Shown piece after piece: positions 18,979 through 29,415 of a stretch of DNA of 36,293 nucleotides (positions within the stretch are counted from its first letter, which is position 1; each line of letters starts with the position of its first letter). The translations under genes were made by a program, and so were the position numbers. Source of the stretch: Helicobacteraceae bacterium CG2_30_36_10 (GTDB taxonomy: Bacteria > Campylobacterota > Campylobacteria > Campylobacterales > Sulfurimonadaceae); contig MNYP01000057.1 in the NCBI GenBank assembly GCA_001873135.1, forward strand, positions 1 through 36,293, in the 5' to 3' direction. The notes below the pieces were generated by a model, which saw only the letters and a list, made by a program, of their open reading frames with translations, had not been told where the DNA came from and did no database searches.

Positions 18979-19446
18979 ATGTCACATCTTCCAAATACAT
19001 TAAATTCGTATTGGCTCTGGAGGGAAGTTTCTTTAAAGCTTGGAGTCTCAAACCCTGCTTATAAGTACTGGAGGGATACGCCGACACTGAAGTTAAATAA
19101 CAAATATATTTTTATTCAAAAAGAGACACTACCTGAAAAATATGAGTATGTTGAGCCAGTTTTAACTGACCTAAGCGGGTATCTGCCCATAAAGTTTGCC
19201 TCCGACAGATTGCACGTCAACGAGCATATCTTTTCATATGAAAAAATGAAACTTTATAAAGAGTTCGAATATAAATATGTCCAAGATGTAAAGTTCGTAA
19301 ATATAAAGAAATATTTTAGAGAAAATGGGATAAAAGTTCAAAAAAATTCTATAGTACAGCTTGGAAAAATCAAGGACTTGGACTTAAATGCCAACTGCAC
19401 TTTCTATAATTTGAAAAATGATTATGGTCTTGTAGTTTACGAGTAG
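18979..19446 (+). CDS. Hypothetical protein (155 aa)
   Basis: Complete ORF with AAAGGAG-type RBS; no family recognised. Confidence 0.65.
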   Translation: MSHLPNTLNSYWLWREVSLKLGVSNPAYKYWRDTPTLKLNNKYIFIQKETLPEKYEYVEPVLTDLSGYLPIKFASDRLHVNEHIFSYEKMKLYKEFEYKYVQDVKFVNIKKYFRENGIKVQKNSIVQLGKIKDLDLNANCTFYNLKNDYGLVVYE

Positions 19447-19450
19447 ATGC

Positions 19451-20497
19451 ATGAATAGTTTTTTTATAGAGTACCGTGACCCGCTTTTTGGAATAATCGT
19501 GTTTTTTGCTTTAATTTTTGTTATAACCTTTTCCTCCTATTGGTGGAGCAGGTATAAAAGGCAGGAAGACTATAGACATCTTGACAAATTTTTAAGACAG
19601 TTTCGTTCTCTTCCCTCCCAAGAAGAGCTAAAAGTTTTAATAACAAGCGGAGAACTCTCTGAAAAAACTTGGTTACTTTTAGCACACTCTTATGCCGGCA
19701 ATGGTGATTATGAAAAGAGTATTGGAATTTATAATGAACTCTTGAAAGTCGGAGACAAGGCCAACTACAGAGACACCATGTTCTTACTTGGGAGAACTTA
19801 TTTCAAAGCAGGTTTTCTTGAGCGCGCAAAACAGGTTTTTTTAGAAATTTTAAAAAATCATCCAAGAACTCCCCAAGCCCTTACATACCTACTTTTAGTG
19901 CATGAATATATGCGCGAGTATGAGCTTGCACTTGAAATTTTAGAGCCATTGGATGAATTGAATAAGCCGATAGAGAGCGATGGCGCATATCTACACTCTT
20001 TAATACTTATAAATGACACGAACCTAACATCTCAGGAGAAAGCGGAGAAATTACTTTGTATTTATAAGTCAACTCACCGATTGACTTATATGGTCTTTGA
20101 GTATCTTTTTCGCATAAATCCTAAGTTAGCTTGGGAAAATTTTGACAGCTCAAAATGTCATTTGTTGGTAGATATACTATGGCATGTGGATAAAAAAGAT
20201 TTGGATTTAGATATAATTGCTAAAAATGGCTATTTAAGGGAACTATACACTGCTCGTGGAGATATAGAACTTTCTTCAAAAAGTTCTGTTTTTGAATTTG
20301 ACGTTATGATTAACTTAAAAAATAAGGCGAATGCTACTCTAGCCTTTGAATATATCTGTGCTGAGTGTAAGCAAATCTTCCCATTTGGATTTAATCGTTG
20401 CAGTAATTGCCATGCTATTGACAGCTCAATTGTCGAGTTTAGTTTGACAAAAAATTATCATAGGAATTCTAGTGAAGAAAATAACTCTTTTCAGTGA
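19451..20497 (+). CDS. Membrane-anchored TPR protein with C-terminal zinc-ribbon-like Cys pairs (LapB/YciM-like architecture)
   Basis: N-terminal TM, TPR-like helices (WLLLAHSYAGNGDYEKSIGIYNELL), C-terminal CAECKQIFPFGFNRCSNCHA. Confidence 0.7.
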   Translation: MNSFFIEYRDPLFGIIVFFALIFVITFSSYWWSRYKRQEDYRHLDKFLRQFRSLPSQEELKVLITSGELSEKTWLLLAHSYAGNGDYEKSIGIYNELLKVGDKANYRDTMFLLGRTYFKAGFLERAKQVFLEILKNHPRTPQALTYLLLVHEYMREYELALEILEPLDELNKPIESDGAYLHSLILINDTNLTSQEKAEKLLCIYKSTHRLTYMVFEYLFRINPKLAWENFDSSKCHLLVDILWHVDKKDLDLDIIAKNGYLRELYTARGDIELSSKSSVFEFDVMINLKNKANATLAFEYICAECKQIFPFGFNRCSNCHAIDSSIVEFSLTKNYHRNSSEENNSFQ

Positions 20498-20900
20498 TGG
20501 AAGTGCTCTTGGAAACCCGGGTCCCGGAGGCTATGGAGTAGTTCTAAGATATGGAGACAGCGAAAAAGAACTTTTCGGTTCTGAGGCTCATACAACAAAC
20601 AACAGAATGGAGCTTTTAGCTGTTGTAGAAGGCTTACGAGCTTTAAATGAGCCCTGCGATGTAGATATTATATCAGACTCATCTTATGTAGTAAAAGGGA
20701 TCAATGAGTGGCTTGATGCCTGGAAAAAAAGAGAGTTTAAAAAGGTTAAAAACCCCGATTTATGGAAAGATTATATATCTGTAGCGCATGGGCATAGAAT
20801 AAAAGCTATTTGGGTAAGAGGACATAACGGGCATGTGGAAAATGAGCGCTGTGATAAGCTGGCACGTGATGCCGCACAAGAGATGAAAGATTCACTATAA
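20472..20900 (+). CDS. rnhA: Ribonuclease HI
   Basis: [57 protein letters not shown] start. Confidence 0.97.
   Translation: MKKITLFSDGSALGNPGPGGYGVVLRYGDSEKELFGSEAHTTNNRMELLAVVEGLRALNEPCDVDIISDSSYVVKGINEWLDAWKKREFKKVKNPDLWKDYISVAHGHRIKAIWVRGHNGHVENERCDKLARDAAQEMKDSL
20830..20841 (+). repeat. GGCATGTGGAAA dispersed motif inside rnhA
   Basis: Exact 12-mer; encodes GHVEN. Confidence 0.85.
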
Positions 20901-20910
20901 TGAGGAAAAT

Positions 20911-21594
20911 ATGAGTAGAAAAATAGAAGATTTGGAAACAACTTTAGGCTATACGTTTAAAAATACAAAGCTCATTATCGAAGCGCTGACACATAAAAGT
21001 TATAAACAGCGCTACGATAATGAGCGATTAGAGTTCCTAGGCGATGCGGTAATGGACCTAATAGTAGGAGAATATCTTTTTAAGAAATTTTCTAAATCGG
21101 CTGAGGGGAATCTCTCTAAAATAAGAGCGTCTCTTGTAAATGAAACAGGCTTTGATAAGTTGGCCCGCTCACTTAATCTTGGTGAATATATACTTATGTC
21201 TAATGCAGAAGAGAACAACGGAGGAAGAGAAAAATCTTCTCTTTTGTCTAACGCTTTTGAGGCAGTTATGGGAGCTATTTATCTTGAAGCGGGCTTAGAG
21301 ACGGTAAATAAAATTGCTGTTGATTTGATAGAAAAAAACCATGAAGAGATATCGTTAGATTATCTCTTTAAAGATTACAAGACAACACTGCAAGAACTAA
21401 CCCAAGCAAGATTTGGAGTAACTCCTGAGTATAAAGTTATTGCCAGTCGAGGACCGGATCATTTAAAAGAGTTTGAGGTCGCAGTAATCATACAAGACAA
21501 AGAGTATGCCAGAGCGATTGGAAAAAGTAAAAAAATGGCTCAACAAGACTCTGCTGAGTTAGCAGTTGAACTGTTGAAAAAGGAAATATCGTGA
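20911..21594 (+). CDS. rnc: Ribonuclease III
   Basis: [16 protein letters not shown] signature, [12 protein letters not shown]-terminal dsRBD. Confidence 0.97.
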   Translation: MSRKIEDLETTLGYTFKNTKLIIEALTHKSYKQRYDNERLEFLGDAVMDLIVGEYLFKKFSKSAEGNLSKIRASLVNETGFDKLARSLNLGEYILMSNAEENNGGREKSSLLSNAFEAVMGAIYLEAGLETVNKIAVDLIEKNHEEISLDYLFKDYKTTLQELTQARFGVTPEYKVIASRGPDHLKEFEVAVIIQDKEYARAIGKSKKMAQQDSAELAVELLKKEIS

Positions 21595-22664
21595 ATAGTT
21601 TTGGGCAAAAATTAAAATTCAGTACCTTTGGTGAGTCACATGGAACTGCTATCGGATCTCTTTTAGACGGAGTGCCTGCCGGGCTCGAGATTGATGAAAA
21701 GTATATCCAAAGCGAATTAGACCGCAGAAAACCAGGTAAAAGTGAATTTGAAACGGGGCGCAAAGAGGAAGACAAAGTTGAGATTCTCAGCGGTGTTTTT
21801 GAAGGTAAAAGCACAGGCACACCAATTGCCATGATAATTTACAATACCAACCAAAAGTCAAAAGACTACACAAACATAAAAGATGTATTTCGTCCGGGAC
21901 ATGCAGATTTTACCTATTTTCATAAATACGGCATTCGAGACTACAGAGGCGGCGGTCGCTCATCAGCAAGAGAGACAGCTGCAAGAGTTGCAGCAGGAGC
22001 AATAGCAAAGCTGATGCTAGACAAACTAAATATTTCAGTTCATAGCGGACTAAGTGCAGTTGCAGGTGTTAAATCAGAAGTGTTTGATTATGAGAGCGCA
22101 AAACGCAGTATTATATATTCACTCGATCCAAATAAAGAAGAAGAGCAAAAAGCGGTAATACTAAGAGCAAAAAATGACCACGATTCTGTCGGCGGTGTTT
22201 CCAGAGTTATTATCAAGGGTGCTCCAAGAAGTTTAGGACAACCGCTTTATTATAAACTTGATGCTGTTTTGGCAGATGCAATGATGGGTATTAATGCAGT
22301 AAAAGCAGTTGAAATCGGAGATGGAGCACTAAGCGCATCTCTTCTTGGCTCACAAAATAATGATGAAATTAGAAACAGCGGCTTTAGTAGTAATCATTCA
22401 GGCGGAATTTTAGGCGGAATCAGTAACGGTGAAGATATCGTTATAAATGTTTACTTTAAGCCTACCCCTTCAATATTTAAAGAGCAAAAAACTGTTACTA
22501 CTGAAAATGAAGAGGTAAACTTTTCACTAAAAGGAAGGCATGACCCTTGTGTAGCAATTCGAGGAACTATAGTTTGTGAAGCAATGGCGGCTCTTGTGAT
22601 TGCAGATATGTTGCTTTTAAATATGGGCTCTAATATGGATGGAGTAAGTAAATATTATCTTTAA
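21591..22664 (+). CDS. aroC: Chorismate synthase
   Basis: [55 protein letters not shown] start overlapping the rnc stop. Confidence 0.97.
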   Translation: MNSFGQKLKFSTFGESHGTAIGSLLDGVPAGLEIDEKYIQSELDRRKPGKSEFETGRKEEDKVEILSGVFEGKSTGTPIAMIIYNTNQKSKDYTNIKDVFRPGHADFTYFHKYGIRDYRGGGRSSARETAARVAAGAIAKLMLDKLNISVHSGLSAVAGVKSEVFDYESAKRSIIYSLDPNKEEEQKAVILRAKNDHDSVGGVSRVIIKGAPRSLGQPLYYKLDAVLADAMMGINAVKAVEIGDGALSASLLGSQNNDEIRNSGFSSNHSGGILGGISNGEDIVINVYFKPTPSIFKEQKTVTTENEEVNFSLKGRHDPCVAIRGTIVCEAMAALVIADMLLLNMGSNMDGVSKYYL

Positions 22665-22728
22665 CAAGTAAGATGGATAAGAGATATAAGAGAGATATAT
22701 GCTGATAGATTCAGCATATATACTTAAG

Positions 22729-23094
22729 CTATTTTAAATCGTTAACGTATTTAGCAACAGAGTCAATCTCATCCCAAGAAAGGTCAGCAGTTACACTTTT
22801 CATAAGGGCACCGTATCCATACTTGTCAAGGCTTCCATATCTATACTCTTTTAAGTCTTTTGCTACTTTATCAGTATCCATGCCAGCGATTGCGGGTGAA
22901 ATTTTGCCACCTACTGATGCCGCTTGTTTGAAAGCACTTTTTTCACCTTGTTCACCATGACACGAAGCGCATTCTTGTTTATAGATTGCTGGACCATTTG
23001 GTGGCAGTAAAAGACCTGATTTATAGTTCGTTGCACTATCTTCTGCAAATAAAGTAATACTTGCTAGCAATACACAAAGAATGATTTTTTTCAT
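22729..23094 (-). CDS. Small periplasmic cytochrome c (class I, single heme)
   Basis: Signal peptide, YKQECASCHGEQGEKSAF (CxxCH), later Met candidates. Confidence 0.9.
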   Translation of the reverse strand: MKKIILCVLLASITLFAEDSATNYKSGLLLPPNGPAIYKQECASCHGEQGEKSAFKQAASVGGKISPAIAGMDTDKVAKDLKEYRYGSLDKYGYGALMKSVTADLSWDEIDSVAKYVNDLK

Positions 23095-23264
23095 TTTGAA
23101 ACCTCAAATAATTAAATTTATGTGATTATTATAAACAGACAACTCTTAAATTAACTAAAAAATATCTTTGAAATAGTTAATTTGATGTAAAATGTTACTT
23201 TATAGCTTGCTAAGTAAAAGTATTAACTAAATAAATATTTAAAAAAACTTTAGGAGTTCTTATA

Positions 23265-23309
23265 ATGTTACACTTAAAAAAAAGAAACAAAAAAAAGGAG
23301 AAGGAGTAA
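23265..23309 (+). CDS. Putative 14-aa leader ORF (MLHLKKRNKKKEKE)
   Basis: SD AGGAG at 23252-23256, 8 nt before ATG 23265; stop overlaps palindrome AAGGAGTAATACTCCTT. Confidence 0.35.
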   Translation: MLHLKKRNKKKEKE

Positions 23310-23326
23310 TACTCCTTGATTAAAAC

Positions 23327-23680
23327 ATGCAGAATATAAAATTACAATTACACAGAGAACTAAATAATTATATTGATAATAAAGGTGAGTTTTTACCCTA
23401 TTATCCAGGCATGAATATTTTATATTCAACTTTCTATAAAGAGCAGTTAAAAGAGACTTTAAGAGCGTTAAAAGAAGAAGACGAAACCAATGCAAAAAGT
23501 TTTGAACTCTATCTTGATACAATTATAGTCAATATGCACACTAAGGTCAAGAAGTATAAAAAATCTATTTATTTTGATAATGAAAATATAAAAGATATAG
23601 AAAATCAGGGACATACTGTACCGTTTTATGTTGATGAAAAAAAGAATATTTATGTTCTTTTAGGACTATTAAAGTCTTAA
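23327..23680 (+). CDS. Hypothetical protein (117 aa)
   Basis: Complete ORF with plausible codon use; no family recognised. Confidence 0.55.
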   Translation: MQNIKLQLHRELNNYIDNKGEFLPYYPGMNILYSTFYKEQLKETLRALKEEDETNAKSFELYLDTIIVNMHTKVKKYKKSIYFDNENIKDIENQGHTVPFYVDEKKNIYVLLGLLKS

Positions 23681-23867
23681 GAGATGCCTCAAGTAGCACA
23701 CAGCGGTATCTAATATATGATATTGTACGATTTTTCATTACAGTGAAATAATGTAACAATTTTATCACAATCTAGTATTTCTTTTTTAAATACTTTTATT
23801 TAAGTCTGAAATTTAAAATATTACGATAATGTACAGTAATTATTAATTATAAGTTAAAAGGATAAGT

Positions 23868-25343
23868 ATGGATTATAAATATCTTAATAATATGTTATCG
23901 GAGATGGACAAGGATTTGTCTTCAAAAGGGATGAGCAGAAGAGACGCTATGAGATTAGCGGGTTTATCTGGTGCAGGATTTCTTTTTGGCGGTACTAGTA
24001 GCCTCAAAGCTGAAACCCAAGAGGAGAAAGTTACTTCTGCTGCAAAAGGCAGAATAGTGATTGTTGGTGGAGGTCTTGCAGGTATGTCAACTGCCGCAAG
24101 ATTAACATTAAATCTTAAAGACCCTGATATCACTGTTATTGAGCCTGAAAAGCTTTCAGTGTCTTACCAACCAGGGCAGACATTAATTGGTGGCGGTATT
24201 TGGGAAGAGAGTGATATCGCATATAACAGAGATGATTTTGTACCTGCAGGCGTAAAACTAATCGATGATAAAGTTATAAGTTTCACTCCTCAAAAGAATT
24301 TTGTGGCCACGGCTAAAGGTCAAAAAGTTGAATATGATTATCTGATTATTGCAACCGGTATGCAGCTCGACTGGGAGAGTATTGAAGGTTTAGAAGCAGT
24401 AGGCCGTGGTTACTCAAACGGAGATAATTCAAAACTTTTAAAACATTTAGGCGATAGCGGTGTATGTTCTATATATACTGCAGAGGGTGCTACTAAAACT
24501 TGGGAACAAATGCAAAAGTATGTTGCACAGGCAAAATCAGGTAAAAAAACAGAGTTTGTTTTTACTCATCCAAGTACACCTATTAAATGTGGTGGTGCTC
24601 CAAAGAAAATTATGTATTTAACAAACTCTAGACTTAAAGAAGCTGGTGCAAGAGAAAATGCAGAACTTACAATGTATCCTAATGGCGGGGCAATGTTTGG
24701 TATTCCTGAATATCATGACGCTATTTTAGAACAGTTTAAGAGAGAAGATTTTAAATGGCATTATAGACATAATCTAGTTGGAGTCGAGCTTGAAAACAAA
24801 ATAGCAATTTTCGACTCTAAATGGCAAGAAAAAGGTGAATGGGATCCAGTTTTAAAAGAGTATGAAGTTATCGGAAAACATGAGAGAAAAAAAGTTCCAT
24901 ATGATTTTTTACATATTACTCCTCCAATGGTAGGCCCAAGAGAAATAAGAGAGTCTGACATTGGCTCAGCTTCTGGATATGTACCTGTAAATAAAGAAAC
25001 TCTTCAGCATGTTCAGTACAAAAATGTATTTGCTGTTGGTGATATTGCAGCTGTTCCAATGGGTAAAACAGGTGGTTCTGTAAGAAAACAATATAAAGTT
25101 CTTGTAGATAATCTGATAGCTATGATGGAAGGAAAACCATTAAAATCTAAATATGAGGGCTATACAGTTTGCCCACTTATTACAAGTATTGGTACGGTTA
25201 TGTTGGCAGAGTTTGACTGGACAGTTAAGCCTACCCCTTCATTTCCACTTGATCCATTGGTCGAGAGATGGATATTCTGGTTAATGAAAGTATACGCTCT
25301 TAAACCTATGACAATGTACGGAATGCTCTCTGGTAGAGCATAA
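23868..25343 (+). CDS. Tat-exported FAD oxidoreductase, sulfide:quinone oxidoreductase / flavocytochrome c sulfide dehydrogenase-like
   Basis: SRRDAMRLAGLSGAGFLFGG Tat signal; RIVIVGGGLAGMSTAARL Rossmann motif; YDYLIIATG; KKVPYDFLHITPPMVGP; VFAVGDIAAVPMGKTGGSVRKQ. Confidence 0.85.
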   Translation: MDYKYLNNMLSEMDKDLSSKGMSRRDAMRLAGLSGAGFLFGGTSSLKAETQEEKVTSAAKGRIVIVGGGLAGMSTAARLTLNLKDPDITVIEPEKLSVSYQPGQTLIGGGIWEESDIAYNRDDFVPAGVKLIDDKVISFTPQKNFVATAKGQKVEYDYLIIATGMQLDWESIEGLEAVGRGYSNGDNSKLLKHLGDSGVCSIYTAEGATKTWEQMQKYVAQAKSGKKTEFVFTHPSTPIKCGGAPKKIMYLTNSRLKEAGARENAELTMYPNGGAMFGIPEYHDAILEQFKREDFKWHYRHNLVGVELENKIAIFDSKWQEKGEWDPVLKEYEVIGKHERKKVPYDFLHITPPMVGPREIRESDIGSASGYVPVNKETLQHVQYKNVFAVGDIAAVPMGKTGGSVRKQYKVLVDNLIAMMEGKPLKSKYEGYTVCPLITSIGTVMLAEFDWTVKPTPSFPLDPLVERWIFWLMKVYALKPMTMYGMLSGRA

Positions 25344-25350
25344 TAAATAA

Positions 25351-25380
25351 GAGAAGGAATCCTCTCCTTCTCTCTCTTTA
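25351..25380 (+). terminator. Rho-independent terminator after the SQR-like gene
   Basis: GAGAAGGA-ATCCTC-TCCTTCTC stem followed by a pyrimidine-rich tract. Confidence 0.7.
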
Positions 25381-25427
25381 TATTCTTTCACAAAATTAAA
25401 TAATATTTTTTATAATCAGGATTTTAT

Positions 25428-25883
25428 ATGCAATTAAAATTAGAATTTGTCATTTACAATCACTCTCTAGAGAGATTTGAGATAGATGAGAATGAGTATT
25501 TATTTGAATTAGATAATGAACAGATGCAAACATATAAGCTTTTTAAAGATTCAGATTTGCATCTGTATAATTGGCTCAAAGAGTCAGACTTTTTTCTAAA
25601 CTGGATAAAAGAAGAAGTATATCCAGAGAGCATCGGGAAGAAGATAGCTATTCGCTCTGTAAATGATGTAGACTACACAAGATTTTATTTCTTTAAAGTT
25701 ACAAGTGGCGATATCCATTATGAATATTTCAAGAAACTTTTTGATATATATCATGAATTAGAGTGGCAAGATAGAGAAGAAATCGGAGCAAATATTTTAG
25801 AACAGTTGATGGTTAAACGACAAGAACTTATTATTGAGCTAAAAGAAAATGTTGTTGAAGAAGCTAATTTACAAGAGAAGTAA
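25428..25883 (+). CDS. Hypothetical acidic protein (151 aa)
   Basis: Complete ORF between the SQR-like gene and soxC; no family recognised. Confidence 0.6.
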   Translation: MQLKLEFVIYNHSLERFEIDENEYLFELDNEQMQTYKLFKDSDLHLYNWLKESDFFLNWIKEEVYPESIGKKIAIRSVNDVDYTRFYFFKVTSGDIHYEYFKKLFDIYHELEWQDREEIGANILEQLMVKRQELIIELKENVVEEANLQEK

Positions 25884-25884
25884 A

Positions 25885-26130
25885 ATGGTAAAAAAATTTA
25901 AACTTGCAATAAAAAAAGAGATTTTTTATTATTTGCTAATACTATTAATTTTGGCTTTAGTAATGCATAGCGATTTATTAAACAATTCGGTTGCAAGGTT
26001 TCAAGCTATGAGTGAAAAAGGAAATTATACTCATCCTTTTTTATACGCTTTTATCGTATATGCTACAATTTTATTTTTTAGAAAAATAATTGATTTTGTG
26101 GTAGGTATATTTGAGAAGAAGAGTAATTAG
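25885..26130 (+). CDS. Small two-TM membrane protein
   Basis: MVKKFKLAIKKEIFYYLLILLILALVMH... FLYAFIVYATILFFRKIIDF; starts 2 nt after the preceding stop. Confidence 0.6.
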   Translation: MVKKFKLAIKKEIFYYLLILLILALVMHSDLLNNSVARFQAMSEKGNYTHPFLYAFIVYATILFFRKIIDFVVGIFEKKSN

Positions 26131-26368
26131 TTTAACTTTAGAATAATATGTATAAAAAAACTATATGGAGAGGCTCGCTTTTTAAAGCTATGTTCCCATA
26201 AGTAACAAAAATTGAGCAAATGCCTTCTTCTATCAATCTTTTGATTTTATAATAGCATTTGAGTAATGTAAAAATGTATAATTGTTTTTTGTGCCAACTT
26301 TGTGATACAATCATAAAAGGTTAACAAATTAATTTATTAAAAAAATAATAAATAATAAAGGAGAAGAT

Positions 26369-27670
26369 GTGGATAAAACATTTGAAACAGAAAGATCAAC
26401 ATCTGTGAGTAGAAGAGATTTCTTCAAAAGAACAGTGGCTGTAAGTGCTGTTGCTGCTGCAAGTATTCTAGCACCAGGCTCATTGCTCGCAGATGATGAA
26501 AATATTATTCATCATACTAAGTGGGGAACTATTTTAGGGGATGAATGTAATTTCAATCCTTATGGACTACCATCAGAATATGAGCATAATGTAGTAAGAA
26601 GAACATCGGCCCTTATGTCATCAGGTGGTGACATGCATGCTGCAATTTCTATGACGCCGCTACATGAATTAAGTGGAATCATTGTACCAAATGGTTTACA
26701 CTTTACTCGTACTCATAATGGGGTAGCTCACATTGATCCAAATAAGTATAGACTGATGATTCATGGTCTTGTGGAAAAACCAATTGTACTCACATTAGAT
26801 CAGCTTAAGAGATATCCAAGCGAAAGTAGAATCTTATTTTTAGAGTGCCCATCAAATAGTGCTGCTGAGTGGAAAGGTCCACAATTTGGCTCTTTACAGT
26901 TTGTTAAAGGTATGATGAGTTGTTCGGAGTGGACAGGCGTGCGCCTAAAAACTATACTTGATGACCTTGGTCTTAAACCGGAAGCTAAGTGGATGCTTGC
27001 AGAAGGTAGTGACGGTTCTGAGATGAGTAGAACATTGCCTGTTGAGAAAGTTCTTGATGATGTGATGATAGTTTATGCACAAAATGGTGAAGCTTTACGC
27101 GATGAGCAGGGTTATCCTGTACGTTTAATGGCACCGGGCTGGGAAGCTAACTTGTGTGTTAAGTGGCTAAAAAGATTAGAGTTTGGTGACAAACCATGGT
27201 ATGCGAAGGAAGAAACTTCCAAATACACTGTATTGACTGCAAGCGGAAAAGCTATTCAGCATTTCTATGCGAATGAGGTAAATTCTATTGTAACAAGTCC
27301 CTGTCCAGAAAAACCATGGACTGACCTTAAAGTAGGCGACTTAGTTGAGATAGAAGGTCTTGCATGGAGCGGACACGGAACTATTAGAGGTGTTGATATC
27401 AGCTTTGATGGCGGCAAAAATTGGACAGAGGCTAATCTTAAAGGTTTAGTTCTTCCAAAAGCTTGGACAAGATTTTCATATATGTATAGATATGAGGGTA
27501 AAGCATTATTGTTACAAAGTCGTTCTTATGATGACTCCGATAATGTTCAGCCTACTGTTAATCAAGAGAAAAAAGTAGTTGGTGTAGAGGGTGTTTACCA
27601 TAGAAACGCTATCTGTACATGGGCTGTTGATGCTAAAGGAGGGGTGACAAATGTTCAAGTTAGATCGTAA
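26369..27670 (+). CDS. soxC: Sulfane dehydrogenase molybdopterin subunit SoxC
   Basis: Tat signal SVSRRDFFKRTVAVSA; sulfite-oxidase fold (HTRTHNGVAHIDPNKYRLMIHGLVEKP, FLECPSNSAAEWKGPQ, GYPVRLMAPGWEANLCVKWLKRLEF); followed by soxD; GTG start. Confidence 0.95.
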   Translation: MDKTFETERSTSVSRRDFFKRTVAVSAVAAASILAPGSLLADDENIIHHTKWGTILGDECNFNPYGLPSEYEHNVVRRTSALMSSGGDMHAAISMTPLHELSGIIVPNGLHFTRTHNGVAHIDPNKYRLMIHGLVEKPIVLTLDQLKRYPSESRILFLECPSNSAAEWKGPQFGSLQFVKGMMSCSEWTGVRLKTILDDLGLKPEAKWMLAEGSDGSEMSRTLPVEKVLDDVMIVYAQNGEALRDEQGYPVRLMAPGWEANLCVKWLKRLEFGDKPWYAKEETSKYTVLTASGKAIQHFYANEVNSIVTSPCPEKPWTDLKVGDLVEIEGLAWSGHGTIRGVDISFDGGKNWTEANLKGLVLPKAWTRFSYMYRYEGKALLLQSRSYDDSDNVQPTVNQEKKVVGVEGVYHRNAICTWAVDAKGGVTNVQVRS

Positions 27671-28868
27671 ATCAATTTTAATAGGAGCATCGCTATTTGC
27701 TAGTTCGGCCCTTCTTTTTACGGGATGTTTGCCTTCATCGACTAGTGTAAATGAAAAAACTAATGCAAGTGCTTCAAGTAAACTTGGACAGTATGAAATT
27801 AAAAGTAAAACTGCTATCGACGGCGGTGTTACTTATGTAAGGGCAAACGGCGTAGAAACTGCATATGCTTACAATCAGCAAAATACCAAGGGTGTTAGCT
27901 TTGGTAGAACTGCAACACCAAATGAAATCAAGGCATGGGACAGAGATTCTCTACACGATGGTACAGGTTTACCAGAAGGAGAAGGTTCTGTTGAGTTAGG
28001 AGAAGAGCTTTATGATGCTCAGTGTGTTTCTTGTCATGGTGACTTTGGAGCTGGTGGTAGGGGTTATCCTCAATTATCCGGAGGAAATCAATCTAAAGAT
28101 GAAAACGGAGTAGTTATAACTCTTAAAAATCAGAGAGTTTATGGAAAAACAGAAGCACCAAAAAGAACTATCGGTACATATTGGCCAAAAGCCACTACTC
28201 TTTTCACATATATAAGAGATGCTATGCCTTATGCACATCCAAAAAGTTTAACTAATGATGAAACTTATGCTATTACTGCTTATTTATTGGCTCAAAATCG
28301 TATAAAAATTGATGGTGAAACGATGGATGATGAATACATTTTAGATAAAGAAAAGCTCGCAAAAGTAGTTCTTCCAAATAACAATGGTTTTTATCCAGAT
28401 ATTGATGGTCCAAACGGTCCTGAAAATGTAAGAGCATTCTTTGCTAATCGTGCTAAAAATATTGGTGCGGGCATTAGATGTATGAGTGATTGTAAAGATC
28501 CAGGCGGCATTGACGGTAAAACAGAAACAGCGGTTATGACAATTGAGTATGAAATGAGCGATGTTAAACCTCCATACTCAACTGTTAGAGATTTACCACC
28601 AGAGCAAGAAGATAAAACTATATCTAAAGCTGAAAAAATGTACAATGTATCTTGCAAACTTTGCCATGCAACTCCTCAAATGGGTGCTCCGGTAATTGGT
28701 GATGTAGATGCATGGAAAAGTGTAATAGCTAAAGGTTTTGATAAGGTTCTGGTTAATTCAATTGCTGGTATTGGTGGCATGCCTCCTAAAGGTGGCAATG
28801 AGGATTTAACAGATACAGACATGAAGTTAATAGTTGAATTTATGATAGATTCAAGTAAGAAAAAATAG
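27651..28868 (+). CDS. soxD: Diheme cytochrome c SoxD
   Basis: Lipoprotein-like signal (LLFTGCLPS), two CxxCH motifs (CVSCHGDFGAGGRGYPQL; CKLCHATPQMGAP); overlaps soxC by 20 bp. Confidence 0.93.
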   Translation: MFKLDRKSILIGASLFASSALLFTGCLPSSTSVNEKTNASASSKLGQYEIKSKTAIDGGVTYVRANGVETAYAYNQQNTKGVSFGRTATPNEIKAWDRDSLHDGTGLPEGEGSVELGEELYDAQCVSCHGDFGAGGRGYPQLSGGNQSKDENGVVITLKNQRVYGKTEAPKRTIGTYWPKATTLFTYIRDAMPYAHPKSLTNDETYAITAYLLAQNRIKIDGETMDDEYILDKEKLAKVVLPNNNGFYPDIDGPNGPENVRAFFANRAKNIGAGIRCMSDCKDPGGIDGKTETAVMTIEYEMSDVKPPYSTVRDLPPEQEDKTISKAEKMYNVSCKLCHATPQMGAPVIGDVDAWKSVIAKGFDKVLVNSIAGIGGMPPKGGNEDLTDTDMKLIVEFMIDSSKKK

Positions 28869-28892
28869 TAAACCAAACAAAAGGAAAACAAA

Positions 28893-29351
28893 ATGGAAAG
28901 AAGAAAATTTTTAGGCGTAGGGCTAGCAGTTTTTGCTGCGATTGTAGCACCGGGAACAAACTTAAGAGCAATGGACTTTAGAGCCACTATGCCAAAAGCA
29001 TGGACAGCAGAAAAATCAGTTGATGCAATCAAAGAGTTATATGGTTCAGCGGAATTGAAAAAAACTGATAAAATCAAATTTACTGCACCTAAACTTGCAG
29101 AGAATGGTGGATCAATTCCAATTAACATCAAGTCTGACTTAGATCTTGAATCAGTAGCACTCTTCCAAGATGCAAACCCAAGAAGTTTAACCGTTGTATT
29201 TACAATTCCTGTAGGTGGAATCATTGATTATGATTTTAGAATAAAAATGAGACAAACTGCACTAGTTACAGTCGTAGCTAAAGGCAGAGACGGTACACTA
29301 TATACAACCAGTAAAGAGATAGATGTTTCTATCGGTGGATGTGGAGGTTGA
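28893..29351 (+). CDS. soxY: Thiosulfate oxidation carrier SoxY
   Basis: RRKFLGVG Tat-like leader and C-terminal GGCGG swinging-arm motif. Confidence 0.96.
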   Translation: MERRKFLGVGLAVFAAIVAPGTNLRAMDFRATMPKAWTAEKSVDAIKELYGSAELKKTDKIKFTAPKLAENGGSIPINIKSDLDLESVALFQDANPRSLTVVFTIPVGGIIDYDFRIKMRQTALVTVVAKGRDGTLYTTSKEIDVSIGGCGG

Positions 29352-29415
29352 TTCAACCCTCCCCCTCCAAGATAGATAAGTAAAAAAATAAAAATAAAAA
29401 ACAAAGGTAAAAAAA

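Noticed and set aside
20830-20841. rnhA motif copy as pure chance from the conserved GHxENERCD peptide
   Set aside because: Partly valid for this single site because the peptide is conserved, but the exact codon match to 10 other copies makes chance a poor explanation overall.
23738-23756. TTACA-N9-TGTAA upstream of the SQR-like gene as an FNR/CRP-type operator
   Set aside because: Short AT-rich dyad, expected by chance in this composition; no second site to support it.
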